A DNA stretch of 64,000 nt from Nitrospira sp. (GTDB lineage Bacteria; Nitrospirota; Nitrospiria; Nitrospirales; Nitrospiraceae), in contig BQWY01000001.1 in NCBI GenBank assembly GCA_036984305.1, forward strand, positions 3,679,501-3,743,500, given 5' to 3'. The notes below the pieces were generated by a model, which did not search any database, was not told the origin of the DNA, and saw only the letters and a program-made list of their open reading frames with translations. Made by a program: the position numbers and the translations under genes. Shown piece by piece: positions 1 through 8,592 of this stretch. Every line of letters starts with the position of its first letter. Within the stretch, counting starts at the first letter, position 1.

Positions 1-2
1 GC

Positions 3-767
3 ACCACGCCAAATCGTAGCCCCGGCACGATTGTGCCTCGCTACCTCGTATTCCATTACACGGCGGGAAGGAGCGTTCAGGAATCGTGCAATTGGTTGTG
101 TAATCCTGAGGCCAGGGCGTCGGCGCATCTCGTCATCGGGCGCGACGGCTCCGTGACGCAATTGGCGCCGTTCAATATCAAGACATGGCACGCGGGTATC
201 AGCCAATGGGAAGGTCTCACAGGACTGAATGGCCATGCGATCGGAATCGAGATGGACAATGCCGGCTGGTTCCGTGAATCCGGCGATCGCTTGCTGGCTT
301 GGTTCGGCGATACCTACTCCAAAACACAGGCCATTCAGGCTCGGCATAAGCTCGAGCAAGACCAGCGCTGGTGGCATACGTATACTGACATCCAGTTGCA
401 GCGCGCGCTCGACCTTGCCCTCTTGCTAGTCCGTCACTATGCATTACTGGACATCGTGGGGCATGACGACATTGCGCCGGACCGCAAGCGCGACCCGGGA
501 CCGGCGTTTCCACTCGACTTCATCCGTGCTCGAGTGGTCGGCCGTCAGCAGGACGAACGCGAGCGCGTGCGGGTCATCGCAGACGCACTGAACATCCGCA
601 AGGGGCCTGGAATTGAGTTCGAACTAGCGGGCGCCCCACTGGCTCGAGGCACCGAGGTGTTTATCCTAGAAAAGGGAGCACGCTGGACCAAGGTCGACGT
701 CAGCGACGACACGGATTTGGAAGGCTGGGTCGCCAATCGATTTATCGAGGCAATAACGGACCGATGA
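3..767 (+). CDS. N-acetylmuramoyl-L-alanine amidase with C-terminal SH3 domain (5' partial)
   Basis: This is an AmpD/Ami_2-type zinc amidase that cleaves the bond between MurNAc and the peptide stem of peptidoglycan. The frame is open to the left edge. The codons before the GTG at 33 read TPNRSPGTIVPRYLV, which looks like the normal family N-terminus, so the true start lies upstream of the window. Counting from that GTG, visible zinc-ligand candidates are His8 (FHYTAG), His144 (GHDDIAP) and Asp154 (RKRDPGP). Residues from about 177 to 240 form a bacterial SH3 domain (ALNIRKGPG ... GWVANRFI) that probably binds cell wall. No signal peptide can be judged because the N-terminus is missing. The next gene follows closely on the same strand, so co-transcription with the SLOG and patatin genes is possible. 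Confidence 0.85.
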   Translation, partial: TTPNRSPGTIVPRYLVFHYTAGRSVQESCNWLCNPEARASAHLVIGRDGSVTQLAPFNIKTWHAGISQWEGLTGLNGHAIGIEMDNAGWFRESGDRLLAWFGDTYSKTQAIQARHKLEQDQRWWHTYTDIQLQRALDLALLLVRHYALLDIVGHDDIAPDRKRDPGPAFPLDFIRARVVGRQQDERERVRVIADALNIRKGPGIEFELAGAPLARGTEVFILEKGARWTKVDVSDDTDLEGWVANRFIEAITDR

Positions 768-804
768 CCATGGTGCGTCGGCAGGAACTGGTCACGGAAT
801 CGGC

Positions 805-1743
805 ATGGTACCGGACATCGGACAGGGTCCGCTGGGCAGCAGCGCTCCCGCCCACTATCCTGCGATGAACCCTTCACCCTCGATGGCCAACCGTCTCAGC
901 CAATGGCGGATTTATTTCGACCGCGCATTGGCGCATGAGGCCCTCGGCGATCTGCTCATGCTAGCAGAGGAGGCCCCGTCGTCCACGCTGCGAATCGAGG
1001 CACGTCGTCTTCTGGCGAAACGATTGCTCGACAAAGATCACCGTCGATTGGCTCGCAATCAAATCAAGGCGATTTTGTCGAATCATCCTTCTGACGCATA
1101 CGGGCGTGCGCTCCTCGCAACAATTGACGCAACGGAGGCACGCGTTACCGGCGCGTCGCCGCGGCATGGTGCCCAAGCCGTCTTGTTCAGCGGGCATATG
1201 ATCGATGCTCCGAACAGACCGAGCCCACGGTTTCCCCCTGACAAGGAATCCGTGGCGGCGGGCGCTATCGGGAAGGCGCTGGATGACATCCACGTGCAAT
1301 CGACGGATTTGGCCATCTGCGGCGGCGCGTGCGGAGGCGATACGCTATTCGCTGAGGCCTGCCTGGCACGAGGGATGCGGGTGCAGCTCTATCTTCAATT
1401 CGAGGAACCGACGTTTCTGGATGCGTCGGTCGCCTTCGCCGGACCCCAGTGGGTCGAACGTTATCGCCGCATCGCCTCGAATGCACGCACGCGCGTCCGA
1501 ATCATGCCGCGTGAATTAGGTCCGGCGCCAACCGACACGAATGCGTACGAACGAAACAACCGGTGGCAACTTGATAATGCCCTTGCCGTAGGAGCCGTGC
1601 ACTGCATTGCCTTATGGAACGGTCAAGGCGGCAATGGCCCAGGCGGAACTGAACACATGCTCGACACCGTAGGACAGTATGGAGGCCAGGTCACCATTCT
1701 GGACACGACTCTGTTATGGTCACCGCCGCAAGGTCTACGCTAG
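805..1743 (+). CDS. Helical-repeat plus SLOG-like Rossmann domain protein
   Basis: The protein has two parts. Residues to about 110 are helical and repeat-like, resembling TPR (ALGDLLMLAEEAP, RRLAKRLLDKDHRRLARNQ). The rest is a Rossmann-like domain with the marks of the SLOG/LOG/DprA superfamily: VLFSGHMID at the first strand, ICGGACGGDTLFAEACLARG as the nucleotide-binding turn and helix, and a late LWNGQGGNGPGGTEHM segment. SLOG domains are proposed ligand sensors or nucleotide-processing domains in bacterial conflict systems, so a sensor role is inference. The start is uncertain: ATGs at 805, 865 and 883 are all in frame, and the one at 883 begins the recognisable helical part. The patatin gene starts 9 bases after the stop with a good ribosome site, so the two are almost certainly co-translated. 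Confidence 0.65.
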   Translation: MVPDIGQGPLGSSAPAHYPAMNPSPSMANRLSQWRIYFDRALAHEALGDLLMLAEEAPSSTLRIEARRLLAKRLLDKDHRRLARNQIKAILSNHPSDAYGRALLATIDATEARVTGASPRHGAQAVLFSGHMIDAPNRPSPRFPPDKESVAAGAIGKALDDIHVQSTDLAICGGACGGDTLFAEACLARGMRVQLYLQFEEPTFLDASVAFAGPQWVERYRRIASNARTRVRIMPRELGPAPTDTNAYERNNRWQLDNALAVGAVHCIALWNGQGGNGPGGTEHMLDTVGQYGGQVTILDTTLLWSPPQGLR

Positions 1744-1752
1744 GAGGCACGC

Positions 1753-2877
1753 ATGGCCCTCGCGACACGCATTCGGGATTCAGGGCCGAAAAAGATTCTG
1801 GCACTGGACGGAGGGGGCATTCGGGGCATGATCACCGTCGAGATTCTTGCCTGTATTGAGGAGCTGCTCAAGAAGGCGCTGCCTCCCGACAAGCAAGCGT
1901 CGTTCGTTCTGGCGGACTACTTCGATTTTGTGGCGGGGACGAGTACGGGTGCGATTCTGGCGGCATGTATCTCATTGGGGATGCCGGTCGCAAGGATCCG
2001 AGACTTTTACGTCACGAGCGGCGCCGACATGTTCGATAAGGCATGTCTGCTCCAGAAATTCCGACATAAGTACACTGACGAGGGGCTCGCCAACAAGCTG
2101 AAGCAGGAGTTCAAACCAGACACGACCTTAGGCAGCGACAGGATCCGTACGCTCTTGATGATGGTCATGCGGAACGCCACGACTGATTCCCCCTGGCCGA
2201 TCTGGAACAATCCCAAGGCGAAATATAACGACCGGGCGCGCCACGACTGCAATCTCAACCTGCCGCTGTGGCAACTGGTGCGCGCCAGTACGGCAGCGCC
2301 GGTGTATTTTCCTCCTGAGCTCGTCACATTGGGTGAGCGTGAATTCATCTTCGTCGACGGGGGCATCACGCCGTACAACAATCCCGCATTTCAGGCCTTT
2401 CTCATGGCGACGACCGAACCGTTCCACCTGAACTGGCCGACCGGGGAGACACAGATGCTCGTTGTCTCCATCGGCACGGGAACCAGTCCGGATGCCAACC
2501 AGGACCTGCACCCGGGCGAGATGAATCTGCTGTACAACGCCAGCTCCATTCCCTCTGCTCTCATGTTCGCGGCCCTGACCGAGCAAGATTTTCTCTGTCG
2601 AGTGTTTGGCCGATGTCTGGCGGGTCACAGGCTGGACCGCGAGGTCGGCGATCTGGTCGGCGCGAAGGGGCCGGTTTCGCCAAAACTGTTTACATATGTG
2701 CGCTACAACGCGGAATTGAGCAGGCTGGGCCTGAACGACCTTGGTTTGTCTGACATCAAACCTGAAGACGTGCAGCAGCTTGACTCGGTCCAGCACATCG
2801 ACAAGCTACAGCGTGTCGGCCAGGCCGTCGCCAGGTTCAAGGTGTTCCCGGAGCATTTTGCAGGATTCAGCGTGTAA
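1753..2877 (+). CDS. Patatin-like phospholipase
   Basis: This is a patatin-family lipid acyl hydrolase, 374 residues, using a Ser-Asp dyad to cut membrane phospholipids. All signature elements are present: the oxyanion-hole glycine loop DGGGIRG (residues 19-25), the nucleophile elbow GTSTG with Ser64, and the DGG motif with Asp202 followed by TPYNNP. There is no signal peptide, so it acts from the cytosol. It starts 9 bases after the SLOG-like gene behind AGGAGG. Patatins of this cytosolic type occur as CBASS effectors (CapV/CapE) and also as housekeeping lipases. The pairing with a SLOG-like protein favours a regulated effector, but that is inference. The gene converges with a caspase-like protease gene 40 bases away. 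Confidence 0.9.
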   Translation: MALATRIRDSGPKKILALDGGGIRGMITVEILACIEELLKKALPPDKQASFVLADYFDFVAGTSTGAILAACISLGMPVARIRDFYVTSGADMFDKACLLQKFRHKYTDEGLANKLKQEFKPDTTLGSDRIRTLLMMVMRNATTDSPWPIWNNPKAKYNDRARHDCNLNLPLWQLVRASTAAPVYFPPELVTLGEREFIFVDGGITPYNNPAFQAFLMATTEPFHLNWPTGETQMLVVSIGTGTSPDANQDLHPGEMNLLYNASSIPSALMFAALTEQDFLCRVFGRCLAGHRLDREVGDLVGAKGPVSPKLFTYVRYNAELSRLGLNDLGLSDIKPEDVQQLDSVQHIDKLQRVGQAVARFKVFPEHFAGFSV

Positions 2878-2917
2878 ATGACGGCGAGATCCCTCTCGTG
2901 GAGGTCCGCTGTTCCCG

Positions 2918-3754
2918 TCAGCTCAAAAACTGCCGGTCGAACGACTTCTGGTTGCCCTCAAGCTGGGGGACTTGGTCGAACGACTTCCGCCGAAGCTTTG
3001 CCACCGTCTTCGCGTGGAGTTCGCGATACGTCAACTTGCCCTCGGCCTCTGTGATGGTCTCCGCCAGGTAGTAGGTCAGCGCACCGTTGTAGGTCCCGGC
3101 TATATAGGCATCGGCTGAGGTCTGGGTGTCGCGGCATCCGGTTACGAGCAGTTCCGATATATTCGCGGGAACGACATCCTTCCGTGCCCTGGTGGCGCGA
3201 GACGACGCGCGCAGCCCCCCGCTCCTCTTCCCACGAAGGTCTCGACCCGACTCCACGGCCACGAGATCCCATGGGCTCGGCAAATACCGCGCTCTGACTC
3301 GCACGTCGAGCGGCATGATCGCACGTGTAATCGTGCCCGAATGACAACAGTCCATGATGACCGTCAATCGGACGCCCGCCTTCACCTTGTTGAGCGTTTT
3401 TCTGATCCAATCGTCTCGAAGGGGATCCTTCCAATCTAAATCAGTCGGGCACAAAATTTCGTCCCTGTGGTCCGCCTCATCACCATCGTCATCCGGCACG
3501 TTGGATCCATGGCCGGAATAGTGCAGGAGCAAGATATCGTCTTTTTTCGACCGCGCGACCAGTTTGCGAATCCCTTGTTCAATCGCCCGCTTCGTCGCCT
3601 TGTAGTCAGTCAAAATGGAGATGTCCTTGGCCGCAAAGCCGTAATACCGAGTGAGGACTCGCTGCATGTTGCGGACATCGTTCACACAGCCGCGCAAATC
3701 GGCACCCGGCACCCGATATTTATTGATACCGATGAGCAATGCTCGTTTCCGCAT
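2918..3754 (-). CDS. Caspase-like (metacaspase-type, C14) protease
   Basis: This is a stand-alone caspase-fold protease of 278 residues. It opens directly with the first strand (RALLIGINKY), followed by the GCVNDVRNM helix. The catalytic dyad is intact: His82 in HYSGHG and Cys137 in DCCHSG. An acidic stretch, DDDGDEADHRDE (residues 88-99), resembles the calcium-binding or linker region of prokaryotic metacaspases. No signal peptide or second domain is seen, so it is a minimal enzyme expected to cut after basic residues. A good ribosome site (AAGGAG) precedes the ATG. It faces the patatin gene convergently with no obvious terminator between them. Caspases and patatins are both used as suicide effectors in bacterial immunity, but here that is only suggested by position. 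Confidence 0.88.
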   Translation of the reverse strand: MRKRALLIGINKYRVPGADLRGCVNDVRNMQRVLTRYYGFAAKDISILTDYKATKRAIEQGIRKLVARSKKDDILLLHYSGHGSNVPDDDGDEADHRDEILCPTDLDWKDPLRDDWIRKTLNKVKAGVRLTVIMDCCHSGTITRAIMPLDVRVRARYLPSPWDLVAVESGRDLRGKRSGGLRASSRATRARKDVVPANISELLVTGCRDTQTSADAYIAGTYNGALTYYLAETITEAEGKLTYRELHAKTVAKLRRKSFDQVPQLEGNQKSFDRQFLS

Positions 3755-3870
3755 GGCGTCTCCTTATGGAAGATTTTCGGAAGTCTACGAATCCGCATCG
3801 ACGCTGTCAACGAGTGGCTTCGTGCCCACACGCGTGACACCGACAACACCGTCGGATCCCGCTGTCGGCC

Positions 3871-5064
3871 TCACTGCATGTCAACGCCAACGACGAGGCA
3901 GGACAAGTAGGATGTTTCCGGAATGGCGTCCACGATCGGATGATCGAGGCTCGCACCTCGACGTTCGACCACGTGCACGTGCCGTCGCATTCTTCTGGCG
4001 GCACGTACCATGGTCTTCTCGAGATCCGACGTGGCGATGTGATGGGAGCACGAACAGGTCGTGATGAGACCTCCCTCTCTGACTAATGACAATGCCATTG
4101 AGTGGAGATGCTCGTATCCGTCCAGTGCCGTTCCTTTGGCGGCGCGCCGCTTTGCGAACGGTGGCGGATCGAGAATCACCAGATCGAAGCGTTTGCGGGA
4201 ACCTCCTAGCTTTTTGAATGCGTCGATCGCCTCACTCACCCGGAAATCGCACACGACCCGCACCTGATTCAACTCGGCGTGCGTGCGGGCCTGGTCGATC
4301 CCAAACCGGCTCCGGTCAAGACCTGCCACGGATCTGGCACCGGCCACGGCGGCGTGCACCCCGAACGCTCCCGTGTGGCAAAACGCATCTAACACGTCCT
4401 TCCCTTTCGAGAGGGTCGCAACGGCGAGACGATTTTCACGCTGGTCGCAAAACCACCCGGTTTTTTGTCCTTCCTCAACATCGACCAGAAATCTTGAGGG
4501 CCCCTCTTGAATTTCAAGACGTGTCTGCCCCTCGCCTCGGACAAACCGCTTCTCGAGAGCCAACCCTTCGAGTGCTCTCGACGGTGCGTCGTTTCTCGCA
4601 TAGACCGCAGTCGCCCCCGTAGTCGACTGAAGGAGTTCCGCGAGCAATTCCTTCCGTCGATCCATACCGACCGTGAGAGTTTGCATCACCAGCGTCTCGC
4701 CATAGCGATCGACAATCACACCAGGGAGGCCATCCGCTTCGGCATGCACCAGACGGTAGGCGGTGGTCCCTTGGATAATTCCTGCCCGGTGACCAATTGC
4801 CTTGTGCAAACGGCCGGCCCAGAACGCCTCTCCGATCGGTTCGACATCCGTCGTGATCAATCGCGCACGGATCCGGGACTGCGGGCTGTATAGTCCGAGG
4901 CCCACATTTCGTTCGCCAGCTGCCACGACCTGGACGACATCTCCCGGCTTCGGCATCCCCTGCACCGACGCCACGTCACGGTCATAGACCCAGCAATGCC
5001 CGGCCATGATGCGCCGTTCAGCTTCGGGAAGGATAAAAACGCGACCTGTTGGGTCGTCAGACAT
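3871..5064 (-). CDS. rlmI: Class I SAM-dependent rRNA methyltransferase, RlmI/YccW type
   Basis: This matches the RlmI family (23S rRNA m5C methyltransferase), 397 residues, the usual length. The first 75 or so residues form a PUA RNA-binding domain. The central part has the family signature GQKTGWFCDQRENR. The Rossmann methyltransferase follows with motif I DAFCHTGAFG and the catalytic motif ILDPPPFAK, and CSCSHH lies near the C-terminus. The exact target base is taken from the family and cannot be read from sequence. It lies 116 bases behind the caspase gene on the same strand, but the spacing and function suggest an independent housekeeping gene. Confidence 0.85.
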   Translation of the reverse strand: MSDDPTGRVFILPEAERRIMAGHCWVYDRDVASVQGMPKPGDVVQVVAAGERNVGLGLYSPQSRIRARLITTDVEPIGEAFWAGRLHKAIGHRAGIIQGTTAYRLVHAEADGLPGVIVDRYGETLVMQTLTVGMDRRKELLAELLQSTTGATAVYARNDAPSRALEGLALEKRFVRGEGQTRLEIQEGPSRFLVDVEEGQKTGWFCDQRENRLAVATLSKGKDVLDAFCHTGAFGVHAAVAGARSVAGLDRSRFGIDQARTHAELNQVRVVCDFRVSEAIDAFKKLGGSRKRFDLVILDPPPFAKRRAAKGTALDGYEHLHSMALSLVREGGLITTCSCSHHIATSDLEKTMVRAARRMRRHVHVVERRGASLDHPIVDAIPETSYLSCLVVGVDMQ

Positions 5065-5207
5065 CCACCACCTGTTTCAAACCGTATCGGCAGCACCGAA
5101 AAAATCGGACGGCCCGCATGGGGCGCCTCCGTCTGCGGGGCGGGTCAGACTGGCTTTATTTTGTTCGATGCTTGTGGCCTACCGATTAGGATGCCCCACT
5201 GTTCCGT

Positions 5208-5656
5208 CTAGCACCCACTTCCAGTCCGGCCAGCGATGGAACATGATTCCGTCTGTTTGGCATCCCCCGCCGAAATTTCTTTTAGCTTGTCTTCCAGCAG
5301 GGTTAGCACTTGAACTCGGGCTGTTTCGATCTCCTCATCGCGATCATGATAGAACCTGTTGCAGGTCACGAGATCCACCGCACTGTGAGACAGCCGCTTC
5401 TCGACCAAATACTCGACGTCGGTCAACAGTGCGTCCGGGACGGTCGACTCAAACAGTAAGCAGTGAAGATTTCGGTTTTGACCTGTTTACAGGAGTGATG
5501 ATACGGGCCGTGCACCGTTCCATCCTCGACCTTGTACGGCGCCGTCACGTGCAAGCCAACTCCGGTGGCCGGGCCAGCTTCATGGCTGCCGTCTTCGTTT
5601 GTACGCACCCGCAAGCAACACGCCACCGCATCAAAGACCAACGCGTGGCGCGTCAT
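5208..5656 (-). pseudogene. Small unknown gene split by a probable frameshift
   Basis: The start at 5656 is very well supported: GAAGGAGG sits 5 bases before the ATG. The first frame encodes MTRHALVFDAVACC and continues convincingly to about HHSCKQVK, then turns into unconvincing sequence and stops at 5423. In the -1 frame the sequence continues as a plausible protein (NRNLHCLLFESTVPDALL, then LTDVEYLVEKRLSH) to a stop at 5208. The switch falls at a run of four A on the coding strand (TTTT at 5476-5479 on the plus strand). A single missing A, a sequencing error or a -1 slip would explain it. Read as one gene it gives roughly 145 residues of unknown function. The alternative is two translationally coupled small genes overlapping at 5423-5426, with TTG as the second start. 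Confidence 0.5.
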
Positions 5657-5724
5657 GCTTCCTCCTTCGTGAACGCGTGCAATGGAGTGCCCTGCTCATG
5701 ACCGAACAGGGCTGTAGATTATCC

Positions 5725-6804
5725 CTACTTGGGCAGCTTCGGAAATTCGAACGCAATGGCTTCGCCGGTCAACGCATGAAGAAAAGCCACGAGGTCGGCT
5801 TGCTCTCCCGGGCTGAGCTTGAGCGGTTTGATGAAAGGATCCAGGTGTTCGTTGGGTCCGCCTCCGGCGTCGAGAAACCCGACCACCTCCTCCAGCGTCT
5901 TAAAAGCACCATCGTGCATGTACGGCGCCGTCTCAGTGATGCTGCGGAGCGTGGGCGTTTTGAACGCACCCTTGTCTGTTTCCACGTGGGTTACGTTGTA
6001 GCGTCCTAAATCCATTTTGAACGGTCCGACTTGGGGAACACCTAAGTTGTGAAACCCGTTATCGGTAAAATTGGGCCCGTAATGGCACAGAATGCATCGA
6101 GCCTTACCCTTGAAGAGAGCCAGACCTCTCACTGCCGCCTCGCCCATCGCCGTCTTGTCACCCATGACGTACTTGTCAAAAGGCGAATTGGTCGAGATAA
6201 CGGTCCGCTCATAGGTCGCGATCGCCTCGGCAATTCCCTGCAGGCTCACCTCGGTTCCAAAGACCGCCTGAAACTGGGTTCGATAGCCGACGATCTTGTT
6301 CAGTTTCTTAACAACATGTTCATGGGACTCGCCCATCTCGATCGGGTTGTGGATCGGCCCAATCGCCTGTTCTTCCAATGTCCCGGCGCGCCCATCCCAA
6401 AACTGAACCGGATTGAACCCAGCGTTCAGGACGGTCGGGGCCTGGCGCCCTCCCACTTTTCCGTCGATTCCGATCGATGTTTGGCGCGGATCGGCAAAAC
6501 CGGCTCCCGGCGTGTGACAAAAGGCACAGGAGATCGCCCCGCTCCTAGACAGCCGCCCATCGAAGTAGAGCTGTTTGCCCAAATCCACTTTGGCTTTGTA
6601 GAGGAGGTTTCCAGGCGGAGTGGGCACGACCGTCGGAAGCGGACCAATGTCGGGCACCGTGATCCCCTCGACGGTCACCAGCGGCCAGCCTCCTTCGCCC
6701 AATTCGTGAGCGTCGCTCACCCAGACGAGGGGGTTGATGCCGACTGCGAGAATTGCGACCCCTAGCAAGAGTCGCGAACATAGACCAATGCGAGAGACGA
6801 GCAT
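5725..6804 (-). CDS. Dihaem cytochrome c peroxidase (MauG/CCP family)
   Basis: This is an exported dihaem protein of 359 residues. An N-terminal hydrophobic segment (about residues 11-30) is a signal peptide or anchor. Two haem c attachment sites are present: Cys93/Cys96/His97 in CAFCH and Cys237/Cys240/His241 in CILCH. The length and spacing fit bacterial cytochrome c peroxidase and MauG relatives, which act in the periplasm and reduce hydrogen peroxide with electrons from small c-type cytochromes or oxidise protein substrates. The conserved NPIEMG and FKTPTLR segments of the family are also visible. The ATG is preceded by GGGGAGGT. It stands alone between a small unknown gene and the cyclopropane synthase gene, so sequence alone does not say which of the two activities it has. 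Confidence 0.88.
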   Translation of the reverse strand: MLVSRIGLCSRLLLGVAILAVGINPLVWVSDAHELGEGGWPLVTVEGITVPDIGPLPTVVPTPPGNLLYKAKVDLGKQLYFDGRLSRSGAISCAFCHTPGAGFADPRQTSIGIDGKVGGRQAPTVLNAGFNPVQFWDGRAGTLEEQAIGPIHNPIEMGESHEHVVKKLNKIVGYRTQFQAVFGTEVSLQGIAEAIATYERTVISTNSPFDKYVMGDKTAMGEAAVRGLALFKGKARCILCHYGPNFTDNGFHNLGVPQVGPFKMDLGRYNVTHVETDKGAFKTPTLRSITETAPYMHDGAFKTLEEVVGFLDAGGGPNEHLDPFIKPLKLSPGEQADLVAFLHALTGEAIAFEFPKLPK

Positions 6805-6921
6805 GGACCGACCTCCCCTCGTGCCATCTATTCACGGTGGCAATTTCTTATAGGCTGTCGCGGTAGGGGCGTCAAGCTGCATCCTGGAGCCGAACACGTG
6901 AAGAACGCGTCTGCTCGTCGA

Positions 6922-8289
6922 TTAGGATGAACTCAGGACTGAATCCGTGGCGACGGAACGATACCAGTCTTGTCGAGTTAAAGGAACGCGACTGTCACCG
7001 GCGACAGGCTTCGAGAGGAGGGTTTGGTACAAATCACAACGTCCTATGCGGAAACTGTCTGCACACGCGGCCATGTACAGGCGCCAGACACGGTAAGCCT
7101 GCTCGCCCACTAGACCAACGGCCTCATCATGATGGGACTCCAACCGGCGGACCCAGTGCCGGAGAGTCAGGGTGTAGTGCTCACGCAGACTTTCCACGTC
7201 GCGTACCAGAAATCCCACCCGTTCGGCCTCGCACACCGTCGTATCCAAAGGAATCAACTGGCTGTCGGGGAATACGTACTGATCGAGAAACTCGCTCCGC
7301 TCGCCCAACTTTCCCGCCCGGCTCGCAATACCATGGTTGAGAAACACCCCACCGGGACAAAGCACCCGCCAGATTGCATCGAAATAGGCCGGGAGGCGGC
7401 GGTGCCCCACGTGCTCCACCATGCCAATACTGACGATCTTGTCGAATTCCCACTCGGAAGGCAGGTCCCGATAATCCTGTAGTTCCACGCGACAGCGCGC
7501 CGCCAAGTCCCGCTCTTGTACTTTGGCCGAAACGTATTCCGCCTGGCTCGTACTGAGCGTAATACCGACTGCCTGGACCCCATACCGTTCCGCCGCATGT
7601 AGGATCAATCCGCCCCATCCACACCCGATGTCGAGCAGGCGATCGCCCGGCCTCAAGCGGAGTTTCCGGCAGATATAATCCAGTTTATTCAATTGCGCAG
7701 AATCAAGATCCTCGTCAGCATGCAAAAAGTATCCGCACGAATAGACCATCCGACGATCAAGCCACAGCGCGTAGAATTCATTCGAGAGGTCGTAGTGGTA
7801 TGAGATCGCCTGCCGATCCCGCTCTTTGGAATGCACCGTGCCCTGGAGTTCTGCTGAGGGATACCCGTGTTCCGCCAATTCACCCTTGGCGAGCTCGTGC
7901 AGCCAGCGTCCGTAGCGCAGCAAATCGCGGAACTTCCACCGCCGAGTAGACAGATACCGCCCCAGAGTGGTTGCGGCTTCAAGGTCGCCTTCGACGTCAC
8001 AGTCCTGAGCTACGAACGCCTGTGCCACGGTGGCCTGATTGGGGCGGAGAAACAAATTCCGCAGCGCCCGAGGGTGGTTTAAGACGAGCGTGAACTTGGT
8101 CTCACAGCCAGCCTCGGCCTGCCAGACTTGTCCGTCCCAGCACCGGACTGCAAAATCACGTGGATGCAGCCCGCAAAGAACTCCTTGGAGAAAATCAAGG
8201 GTACGGGCACTCTGTGAGGAGGCGGACCCCATCGAGCGTGGGTCTTCGGGAGCGTGGGAACGCTGGCGTTGAAGGGATAGGATCGCCAT
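6922..8289 (-). CDS. cfa: Cyclopropane-fatty-acyl-phospholipid synthase
   Basis: This SAM-dependent enzyme adds a methylene bridge to unsaturated acyl chains of membrane lipids. It has 455 residues, slightly longer than E. coli Cfa because of an N-terminal extension of about 50 residues. The Rossmann motif I LDIGCGWGGLILHAAERYG and the downstream GITLS are typical of the mycolic acid cyclopropane synthase family, as is the Cfa-like stretch FYALWLDRRMVYSCGYF. The VEHVGH and DLYQTLL stretches also fit. GGAGGAGG lies before the ATG at 8289. There is no export signal; the enzyme works at the inner face of the membrane. It is divergent from the PstS-like gene across a 303-base gap. Confidence 0.9.
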   Translation of the reverse strand: MAILSLQRQRSHAPEDPRSMGSASSQSARTLDFLQGVLCGLHPRDFAVRCWDGQVWQAEAGCETKFTLVLNHPRALRNLFLRPNQATVAQAFVAQDCDVEGDLEAATTLGRYLSTRRWKFRDLLRYGRWLHELAKGELAEHGYPSAELQGTVHSKERDRQAISYHYDLSNEFYALWLDRRMVYSCGYFLHADEDLDSAQLNKLDYICRKLRLRPGDRLLDIGCGWGGLILHAAERYGVQAVGITLSTSQAEYVSAKVQERDLAARCRVELQDYRDLPSEWEFDKIVSIGMVEHVGHRRLPAYFDAIWRVLCPGGVFLNHGIASRAGKLGERSEFLDQYVFPDSQLIPLDTTVCEAERVGFLVRDVESLREHYTLTLRHWVRRLESHHDEAVGLVGEQAYRVWRLYMAACADSFRIGRCDLYQTLLSKPVAGDSRVPLTRQDWYRSVATDSVLSSS

Positions 8290-8592
8290 CGAGGCCTCCT
8301 CCCGCGTGCCGGTGCACCGGAGAAAGTATTATGCTGTTGGTTGAGGGCAAGGCGTAACGCGGCCCTCCCCCACCCCATACTTTAGTTCATTCCATAGCAA
8401 TCACAATACCAGTCCCCAGCCCGGAAATTGCCTAGGATTGTCCCCTGTTGCTACACCCCTGGCCCGCAAGCCCCTCCGTTTCAGGGGTAGAATGCAACAC
8501 ACGCCGTTGCGGACTCGGCCATTCCGTATCGGTCGAATCGGCGGTAGAATAAAACCGAGAGGACGGACATCGTTCAGACCTGACTTTGGAGT
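8290..8592. other. Intergenic region between divergent cfa and PstS-like genes
   Basis: This 303-base gap must hold the promoters of two divergent genes. No clear -35/-10 pair, sigma-54 site, hairpin with T-run or small gene is recognisable. Confidence 0.4.

Noticed and set aside
2128-2796. Minus-strand reading frame (222 codons) inside the patatin gene
   Set aside because: The patatin frame has all catalytic motifs and a ribosome site; the opposite frame has none.
3467-4064. Plus-strand frames across the caspase and rlmI genes
   Set aside because: They are shadows of two clearly conserved minus-strand genes.
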